Below, one piece after another: positions 58,278-64,000 of a DNA stretch of 64,000 nt (positions are counted from its first letter, which is position 1; every line of letters begins with the position of its first letter). The stretch covers positions 62,001-126,000 of the forward strand of contig NZ_JARXVE010000003.1 in NCBI RefSeq assembly GCF_029893345.1, read 5' to 3'. A model generated the notes under the pieces. The model saw only the letters and a list, made by a program, of their open reading frames with translations. It was not told where the DNA came from and made no database searches. The position numbers and the translations under genes are program-made. This stretch comes from Mycolicibacterium frederiksbergense (GTDB taxonomy: Bacteria > Actinomycetota > Actinomycetes > Mycobacteriales > Mycobacteriaceae).

Positions 58278-58687
58278 CTGCCCTTCAACACGTTTTATGA
58301 AGCTGTCCGCTAGGAACTGCCTTCCCGGCAGTTCTTAGCGTTGGATGCCTCCGTGCAGCACTGGACGACGGCTATGACCTACACGCCATTGGTGGGAAAA
58401 CGATAAGTCAACAACCGTGCCAGCGGTCAAATTAGTTAAGCCTAACTATACTCGGGTTGCGATTTTCGGCCGTGCGCACGGAGCCGCCGCGAAATTCTGA
58501 ATTTCGCTGCCGCCCTTACATTTTCGCTAGACCGCAAAAAGGGCCAACCCACCCGTAATCCCGGCCGGCCATCGCCCCATGCGCCAGGATTTATTTGCTG
58601 TAAACGACAGACTCCATAGTTATAGTGCTGTTATAGCTGGCATTCGGATTTGCAGAAAAGCCTAGTCAGATTCTTAAATTTGCGCGG
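58278..58687. other. 410-bp intergenic region upstream of gltB
   Basis: No ORF can be supported. It holds the IdeR-like dyad (58432-58450) and a direct repeat GTTATAG at 58619-58625 and 58630-58636, 11 bp apart, in the AT-rich part near the P-type ATPase end. It should carry the gltBD promoter and the terminator of the ATPase gene. Confidence 0.6.
58432..58450. promoter_or_regulatory. IdeR-like box upstream of gltB
   Basis: TTAGTTAAGCCTAACTATA matches the IdeR consensus at 14 of 19 positions and contains perfect 6-bp arms TAGTTA and TAACTA around AGCC. It ends 155 bases from the gltB ATG. Binding is not established. Confidence 0.55.
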
Positions 58688-60751
58688 TCAATCTCGCGAG
58701 GCCCGCGCAACGCTGCGCACACTGGCCGCGGGCCGCAGGTCGAGCCGGCGCAGCGACTGCGCATTGAGCGCCACCACGACCGTCGACGCCGACATCAACA
58801 TCGCACCCACCGACATCGGCATCACAACGCCCAGCGGTGCGGCCACCCCAGCCGCCAGCGGCACCGAGATCAGGTTGTAACCCGCTGCCCACCAAAGGTT
58901 TTGCTTCATCTTCCGGTATGCCTGCCGGGACAGTTCGATCACCGAGAGCACCGATCTCGGATCGGAGCTGGCCAGGATGACGCCCGCCGAGGCGATGGCG
59001 ACATCGGTGCCCGCGCCGATGGCGATACCGACGTCGGCGGCGGCCAGTGCAGGTGCGTCATTGACGCCGTCGCCGACCATGGCCACGGTCAGTCCTTCGT
59101 GCTGCAGTTCGGCGACCTTGGCGGCCTTGTCCTCGGGCCGCACTCCGGCGAAGACCCGGTCGATACCGAGCTCCGACGCCACCGCGGCGGCCACCGGTGC
59201 GGCGTCGCCGGTGATCATCACCACTTCGATGCCCAGGTCATGCAGCGCGTCGACGGCCTGCCGGGATTCCGGCCGGACCTCGTCGGCCAGCGCCAGCGCG
59301 CCGGCCAGTTCCCCGTCGACCAGGACATGCAGCACGATGGCGCCGTCCCACCGCGCGGTTTCGGGCAGGGCAGCCCTCCCGGCCTGGTCGAGCAACCGGG
59401 GCCCACCGACCTGCACCCGATGCCCACCCACCAGAGCGGTGACGCCGACCGCAGGTGACGAACTGAAGTCGGTCGCCGCCGCGACGTCGAGGCCGCGGCG
59501 TTGCGCCGCCGCGACGATGGCGCGGGCCAGGGGGTGTTCGGAATCGGCCTCAGCGGCTGCGGCCAGCGCCAGCAGACCGTTCTCCGGGCGGTCGGTGGCC
59601 GCCACCGCGGTCACGGTGGGCTCCCCCTTGGTCAGGGTGCCGGTCTTGTCGAACAGCACCGCTGCGACCGTGCGCATGGTTTCCAACGCCAGGCGATCCT
59701 TGATCAGCACTCCGCCCCGGGCAGCCCGTTCGGTCGCAATGGACACCACCAGCGGGATGGCCAGGCCGAGGGCGTGCGGGCAGGCGATGACCAACACGGT
59801 AATCGTGCGGACCACCGCCTGATCGGGTTCGCCCAGCAGCGTCCAGGCCAGTGCCGTCAGCACCGCCGATGCCAGCGCGAACCAGAACAGCCAGCCCGCG
59901 GCCCGGTCGGCCAGCCGCTGCGCCCGTGACGAGGAGTTCATCGCCTCGCCGACCAGCCGCTGGATGCCGGCCAGGGCGGTGTCCTCGCCGACCGCCGTGA
60001 CCCGGATCCGCAGCCCGGAGTCTGTAGCGACGGTGCCCGCGACGATATCCTCACCCACACCGCGGCGCACCGGCCGCGACTCCCCGGTGACCATCGACTC
60101 GTCCATATCGGCCGCACCGTCGGAGATGCGGCCGTCGACCGGCACACTTCCACCCGGCCGGACGATCACCAGGTCGCCGACCCGAAGATCCGACGGGGCC
60201 ACGGTCACCACCCGCTCGGCGCCGCCGTCGTCTTCGACTCGCTCGGCCTCATCGGGCAGCAGCGCGGCCAGCGAGTCGAGTGCGGATGTGGTCTGGGCCA
60301 GCGACCGCATCTCAATCCAGTGCCCCAGCAACATGATCACGATCAGCAGCGCGAGTTCCCACCAGAAGTCGAGCTGGTGATGCACTACGCCGAGACTCGC
60401 ACCCCACGAGGAGAGGAAGGCCACCGTGATCGCCAATCCAATCAACAGCATCATTCCCGGTGCGCGCGAACGTATCTCGCTGATCGCTCCGGACAGGAAC
60501 GGGCGGCCGCCCCACACGTACATCACGGTGCCGAGCACCGGCGAGATCCACCGGGCGCCGGCGAATTCCGGGATGTCGTAGCCGAGGATCATCGCGAACA
60601 TCGGTGAGAGCGCCACTGTCGGCACGGCCAGCACCGCCATGACCCAGAAAAGGGTCCGGAATTGGGCGGCGTGATCGCCGCGCTCCGCATGCCCCGCGTG
60701 ACCGACATGCTCGTGTTCGTGCCCATGCATCGCGTGTTCGGTCGTGGTCAT
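58688..60751 (-). CDS. P1B-type copper-transporting ATPase (CopB-like)
   Basis: A 687-residue pump. A His-rich N-terminus (MHGHEHEHVGHAGH) is followed by eight membrane segments. The metal site is CPH (VIACPHALGLAIPL), typical of P1B-3/CopB pumps, rather than CPC. Catalytic motifs are TGES, DKTGT and GDGVNDAP. It exports copper or silver from the cytoplasm. ATG 60751 lies ten bases from the copper operator. There is no CsoR/RicR gene in the window. Confidence 0.9.
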   Translation of the reverse strand: MTTTEHAMHGHEHEHVGHAGHAERGDHAAQFRTLFWVMAVLAVPTVALSPMFAMILGYDIPEFAGARWISPVLGTVMYVWGGRPFLSGAISEIRSRAPGMMLLIGLAITVAFLSSWGASLGVVHHQLDFWWELALLIVIMLLGHWIEMRSLAQTTSALDSLAALLPDEAERVEDDGGAERVVTVAPSDLRVGDLVIVRPGGSVPVDGRISDGAADMDESMVTGESRPVRRGVGEDIVAGTVATDSGLRIRVTAVGEDTALAGIQRLVGEAMNSSSRAQRLADRAAGWLFWFALASAVLTALAWTLLGEPDQAVVRTITVLVIACPHALGLAIPLVVSIATERAARGGVLIKDRLALETMRTVAAVLFDKTGTLTKGEPTVTAVAATDRPENGLLALAAAAEADSEHPLARAIVAAAQRRGLDVAAATDFSSSPAVGVTALVGGHRVQVGGPRLLDQAGRAALPETARWDGAIVLHVLVDGELAGALALADEVRPESRQAVDALHDLGIEVVMITGDAAPVAAAVASELGIDRVFAGVRPEDKAAKVAELQHEGLTVAMVGDGVNDAPALAAADVGIAIGAGTDVAIASAGVILASSDPRSVLSVIELSRQAYRKMKQNLWWAAGYNLISVPLAAGVAAPLGVVMPMSVGAMLMSASTVVVALNAQSLRRLDLRPAASVRSVARASRD

Positions 60752-60760
60752 ATCGCCACG

Positions 60761-60781
60761 GTATACCCCATGGGGGTATAC
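60761..60781. promoter_or_regulatory. CsoR/RicR-type copper operator
   Basis: The 21-bp sequence reads GTATACCCCA then TGGGGGTATAC. It contains TACCC-N5-GGGTA (60764-60778), the motif of the mycobacterial copper repressor RicR (from memory). It sits between the ATPase and a divergent thioesterase gene and can control both. Confidence 0.85.
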
Positions 60782-60813
60782 GTGTACTGTGATTGGCGTA
60801 ACTGTTGATCGCG

Positions 60814-61614
60814 ATGGACTATCCGCTGAACACCCCGCTGGGCCGCATGGCCGTACAGACCCTCGAGGAGAGCCCGGACCGCTGCGTGGCCTCCATGCCC
60901 GTGGGCGGACTTCTCAATCCGCTGACGCGCGTGCCGACCATCGCCCCGCTGGCGATGCTGGTCGACCACATCGGCGGCCTGGTCAACCACTACCGCCGCA
61001 ACGACGACGAGTGGACGGTGTCCAGTGAGCTAGCCGTCGAGCTCACCCCGAACGCGATAGAGCTGGTCACGGCCACACCCGAGGTGCCGGTACTGGCGAC
61101 CGCGCGGCCGTTCGGCCCCAAGGGCACGGGCTCGTTGGGACTGTGCGAGCTGACCCACGGCGACCAGTTGCTGGGGACGGCGACTGTGCGGTCCTTCCAT
61201 ATCCGGGTACCGGGGCACGTCGTCGAATGGCCCACCGACTCGACCGAGGGAACGCCGCCGGCGGCCCTGCAGGACCGGATGTCCGTTGAGGTCGCCGAGG
61301 CCGGCGGTGGGACCGCGGAATTGCGGCAGCTGCCGGACCCCGTGATCAACAACAGCATCGGCATCGTGCACGGCGGCATCTCGGCCGCAGCGCTGGAACT
61401 GGTAGCCTCGGCCGCCCTCAACGATGGTTCGGGCGCCCCGATGCGGACGGCGTCACTACGGGTCAACTACCTGCGTCAGTTTCGCGGCGGCAATGAATCA
61501 CGTTACGAGGCAAGGGTATTGCGCATCGGACGCAGCTCCGGGGTGGCCGATGCGCAGGCCGTCGGCGATGACGGCAAGGTCGCATTGCTGGCCCGGCTGA
61601 CCGCCTACCGCTGA
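60814..61614 (+). CDS. PaaI-type double-hotdog thioesterase
   Basis: A 266-residue acyl-CoA thioesterase-like protein with two hotdog domains. The second has the family core [27 protein letters not shown] (about 187-213); the first is a degenerate copy. It probably hydrolyses an acyl-CoA. ATG 60814 is chosen over a TTG at 60805. It is divergent from the copper ATPase and could share its operator by position, which is unusual for a thioesterase. Confidence 0.82.
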   Translation: MDYPLNTPLGRMAVQTLEESPDRCVASMPVGGLLNPLTRVPTIAPLAMLVDHIGGLVNHYRRNDDEWTVSSELAVELTPNAIELVTATPEVPVLATARPFGPKGTGSLGLCELTHGDQLLGTATVRSFHIRVPGHVVEWPTDSTEGTPPAALQDRMSVEVAEAGGGTAELRQLPDPVINNSIGIVHGGISAAALELVASAALNDGSGAPMRTASLRVNYLRQFRGGNESRYEARVLRIGRSSGVADAQAVGDDGKVALLARLTAYR

Positions 61615-61750
61615 CCGGCCCGCTGCGCACCGCCGGTTCACATTTCGACGGCGTAGATCTCTTTGTGCAAACGATTTCGCAACAATGACGCCGCCATTAG
61701 CTGGTGGCGTGGCAAACTCCGGGCGAAGCCCACCAACAGAGGGAGTTCGC

Positions 61751-62509
61751 ATGAGTACGCCGACAATGTCACATCGATTGGCAGCCGAGTTCATCGGGAC
61801 GTTTTGGCTGGTCCTGGGCGGCTGCGGCAGCGCGGTGTTCGCCGCGAAGTTTCTCTCCGACGACGGCTTCTCGCTGGGCATCGGCTTCCTCGGGGTCGCT
61901 CTCGCGTTCGGCCTGACGGTGCTGACCGGCGTGTACGCCTTCGGCACCATCTCGGGCGGGCATTTCAATCCCGCCGTCACGCTCGGCGCCGCGCTGGCCC
62001 GTCGCGTCGAATGGAAGGCCGTTGTGCCGTACTGGGTTTCGCAGGTGATCGGCGGGCTGCTGGCCGGCCTGGTGATCTACGTGATCGCCAGCGGCAAAGA
62101 AGGTTGGACCGCGACCGGCAATATGGCCGCAAACGGTTACGGCGCGCATTCCCCGGGCGGATACTCCTTGGCCGCGGTGCTTCTCGCCGAGGTGATCCTC
62201 ACCGCGATATTCCTGCTGGTGATTCTCGGTTCTACCGACAACCGCGCGCCGAAGGGCTTTGCCGGCCTGGCCATCGGGCTCACCCTGACGCTGATCCACC
62301 TGATCTCGATCCCGATCTCCAACACCTCGGTCAACCCGGCCCGCTCCACGGCGGTTGCATTCTTCAACGGCAACGGTGCGCCCGCGCAGCTCTGGGCCTT
62401 CTGGCTGGCCCCGCTGGTCGGTGCGGCGATCGCCGGTATCGCGTATCAGTACCTGTTCGGGGTGGCCGACGAACTCGCCGACCGTCCGGTGCGCGACGAC
62501 GCGCGCTAG
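61751..62509 (+). CDS. aqpZ: Aquaporin Z
   Basis: A 252-residue six-TM channel with both NPA motifs ([12 protein letters not shown] at about 70 and [14 protein letters not shown] at about 195) and the selectivity-filter Arg in NPAR. The pattern of AqpZ water channels, with short loops, favours water over glycerol. ATG 61751 with AGGGAG upstream. Ends ten bases before the convergent MBL-fold gene. Confidence 0.93.
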   Translation: MSTPTMSHRLAAEFIGTFWLVLGGCGSAVFAAKFLSDDGFSLGIGFLGVALAFGLTVLTGVYAFGTISGGHFNPAVTLGAALARRVEWKAVVPYWVSQVIGGLLAGLVIYVIASGKEGWTATGNMAANGYGAHSPGGYSLAAVLLAEVILTAIFLLVILGSTDNRAPKGFAGLAIGLTLTLIHLISIPISNTSVNPARSTAVAFFNGNGAPAQLWAFWLAPLVGAAIAGIAYQYLFGVADELADRPVRDDAR

Positions 62510-62519
62510 CGCATCCGGC

Positions 62520-63344
62520 TCAGGTCAGGTGGTCGAATTCACCACTGACCCACCGGATGTGAGTTTCCGCTGACCGGTGCACTACGTCCTTGGCGGCGCT
62601 GTCTATCTCGTCGCCGCCAAGGGTGTAGAGCCGTTCGTATTCGAATGCGTCGAGCCGGTCAACAATGCGCCGCACTACGGTCGCCGACAGCGGAATGTGT
62701 TTGGGGAAGTTGCGCTGGAAAGACACCCAGTTCTTCGCCAGCCCGCCCGAGATGGTGTCACCGACCAGCAGCGTGCCGTCGGCCGTCAGCGCCACCGAGC
62801 TGCCCCGCATATGGCCGCCGACATGTATGAGCCGCACTCCGGCCAGCGGTTCCAGCTGATCGGTCCAGAGCTGGATCAGCGGATCGGAACCCGGAAGCCA
62901 CTCCGCGTCCAGGGCATTCACGTACACCGGCACTCCGCCGAATGCCCTGCTCCAGCTCAGTTGCGCCCCGAACATGTGTGGATGACTCGCGGCGACGGCG
63001 TCGACACCACCGAGGCGGTGAACCAGGGCGAGGATGTCGTCGTCCAGATAGCCAGGCGCATCCCACAACAGGTTTCCCTGCGGGGCCTGCACCAGAAACG
63101 ACCGGTGCCCGATGGCGAACTTGGGTGCACGCCGCAGGCTGTGCACGCCGCGTCCATGGTCGACGTGTTCGGTGCTGTGTGGCTGGTCCGCCAGCGCCTT
63201 GAGCGTGGTCCAGGTGCCGTGCGGCGGGAGGTCACCCCGCTCCTCGATCGAGACGACCTCGGAGGTCAGCACGCAGCTGGTCGCTGGTTCGGTGGCGGAA
63301 TCCGGGTGCTCGACACCGCATCCGGTGCAGATCCAGGTAGGCAT
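62520..63344 (-). CDS. Metallo-beta-lactamase-fold protein with altered metal motif
   Basis: A 274-residue protein. The N-terminus has a CxxC (WICTGCGVEH). The MBL fold follows, but the usual HxHxDH is ASHPHMFG, keeping two His and losing the Asp-His. Downstream ligands in HVGGHMRGSS and VGDT are retained. It may bind one metal or have another role. ATG 63344 (MPTWICTGCG) is preferred over the in-frame start at 63365. Tail-to-tail with aqpZ. Confidence 0.8.
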   Translation of the reverse strand: MPTWICTGCGVEHPDSATEPATSCVLTSEVVSIEERGDLPPHGTWTTLKALADQPHSTEHVDHGRGVHSLRRAPKFAIGHRSFLVQAPQGNLLWDAPGYLDDDILALVHRLGGVDAVAASHPHMFGAQLSWSRAFGGVPVYVNALDAEWLPGSDPLIQLWTDQLEPLAGVRLIHVGGHMRGSSVALTADGTLLVGDTISGGLAKNWVSFQRNFPKHIPLSATVVRRIVDRLDAFEYERLYTLGGDEIDSAAKDVVHRSAETHIRWVSGEFDHLT

Positions 63345-63384
63345 GCCCCCAGGCTCGCACCTCAACAGCAGTTGAGGTCAACCG

Positions 63385-64000
63385 CTAGATCGCGCGCAGG
63401 TTCGGAATGGCCTGACGCGCTCCGAAGCGCGGATTCTGGGCCAGCCCACTGGCTTCCAGTAACCGCACGGCGCGCTGCCGGTGCGGACGCAAGGGTTCGA
63501 GCAGTTCCACCATCGCCGCGTCGTCGATCGGGCGGCCGAGCAGGCTGCGTCCCACCATCGTGGCCAGGTGATAGTCCCCCACCGATAATGCGTCGGCGTC
63601 ACCGAATGCGCGTTGCACGGTTTCGGCCGCCGTCCACTCGCCGACACCGGGCAGCGACCGTAGCGCGGTAACGGCCCGTTCGGCGGTCAGCCGTTCCAGG
63701 GCATCGGCGCGTTGGGCGCACCCCACGATGGTGCGGGCCCGGCCTGGGTCGACGTTGGCCCGATGGAATTCCCACGACGGGATGCGCCGCCATACGTCCG
63801 CGCTGGGCGCCACCCGCATACCGGCCGGCGCCGGGCCGGGAGCCGGCGCGCCGTACGTCGTCACCAACCGCCGCCAGGCCCGCCAGGCGTCCATACCCGA
63901 CACCCGTTGTTCGATGATCGCCGGCACCAATGCCTCCAGCACCCGTGCGGTGCGGCCGAGTCGCAGATGCGGAACCCGACGGTAGGCCTCGGCGATCGTC
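63385..64000 (-). CDS. DNA-3-methyladenine glycosylase 2 (AlkA-like), 5' end outside window
   Basis: A base-excision repair glycosylase. The 205 visible residues contain the helix-hairpin-helix LRSLPGVGEWTAAETV and the following DADALSVGDYHLATMVG with the catalytic Asp. Frame continuity to the window edge shows the upstream part TIAEAYRRVPHLRLGRTARVLEALVPAIIEQRV. The C-terminal domain matches AlkA/MAG2 types. The start codon lies beyond 64000. Confidence 0.9.
   Translation of the reverse strand, partial: TIAEAYRRVPHLRLGRTARVLEALVPAIIEQRVSGMDAWRAWRRLVTTYGAPAPGPAPAGMRVAPSADVWRRIPSWEFHRANVDPGRARTIVGCAQRADALERLTAERAVTALRSLPGVGEWTAAETVQRAFGDADALSVGDYHLATMVGRSLLGRPIDDAAMVELLEPLRPHRQRAVRLLEASGLAQNPRFGARQAIPNLRAI

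Overview
The window is GC-rich, densely packed chromosomal DNA from a mycobacterium, most likely a rapid-growing Mycolicibacterium-type species. The assignment rests on gene order and protein families. From memory, the blocks follow the M. tuberculosis order Rv3816c-Rv3819, then Rv3834c-Rv3843c, sodA, espR (Rv3849), Rv3850-Rv3856c and Rv3858c/Rv3859c. Typical mycobacterial proteins are EspR, EthA/EthR, BfrB, GlpQ1, the membrane-anchored Lsr2/H-NS-like Rv3852 protein and a SerS with a GTG start. No rRNA, tRNA, CRISPR array, insertion sequence or prophage was seen.

Layout. 1-4131: a partial acyltransferase, a kinase-like phosphotransferase, a metallo-beta-lactamase/Rieske fusion and two proteins of unknown function. 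4239-8371: a hemerythrin-like protein convergent with a large SARP/BTAD ATPase regulator. 8386-19549: housekeeping core (serS, septum-formation-like membrane protein, zincin, phosphatase, pheA), then an iron-linked block (DUF2470 protein with an IdeR box, CPBP protease, LytR-CpsA-Psr protein, bfrB), glpQ1, a DUF4328 membrane protein and a rhodanese. 19550-22808: a DnaA-box cluster, a small membrane protein, sodA with a clear terminator, a broken Gdt1/TMEM165-type gene and espR. 22822-25772: a minus-strand block absent from the M. tuberculosis order (seven-TM DUF6545-like protein, ImmA/IrrE-type protease, Thr/Pro-repeat surface protein). 25987-36404: Rv3850-type protein, CopC, CopD, H-NS-like protein, a TipA-like MerR, rraA, ethA/ethR with a phased operator, a dinB with a LexA-type box at its start codon, a divergent FAD monooxygenase/TetR pair and a PHP-domain protein.

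36497-51852 is an accessory metabolic block: ArsR-SulP, a succinate-semialdehyde-type dehydrogenase, an F420-type oxidoreductase, and a roughly 10 kb sugar operon with a divergent DeoR regulator. That operon encodes both tagatose-1,6-bisphosphate aldolase subunits, a SIS-domain isomerase/deaminase, a BadF-type amino-sugar kinase, a GH4 alpha-galactosidase and a complete ABC importer. It looks like an ABC-fed, PTS-independent version of the aga/gat pathway for an alpha-galactoside or galactosamine-containing sugar. 51910-64000 returns to core genes: a small conserved-looking protein, gltD/gltB, a copper-type P1B ATPase under a TACCC-N5-GGGTA operator, a divergent thioesterase, aquaporin Z, a metallo-beta-lactamase-fold protein and a partial DNA-3-methyladenine glycosylase.

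Several regulatory sites can be read directly: IdeR boxes, a LexA box, EthR repeats, TetR, MerR, ArsR and copper operators, and DnaA boxes. All comparisons with other genomes come from memory of families and gene orders; no database search was run.
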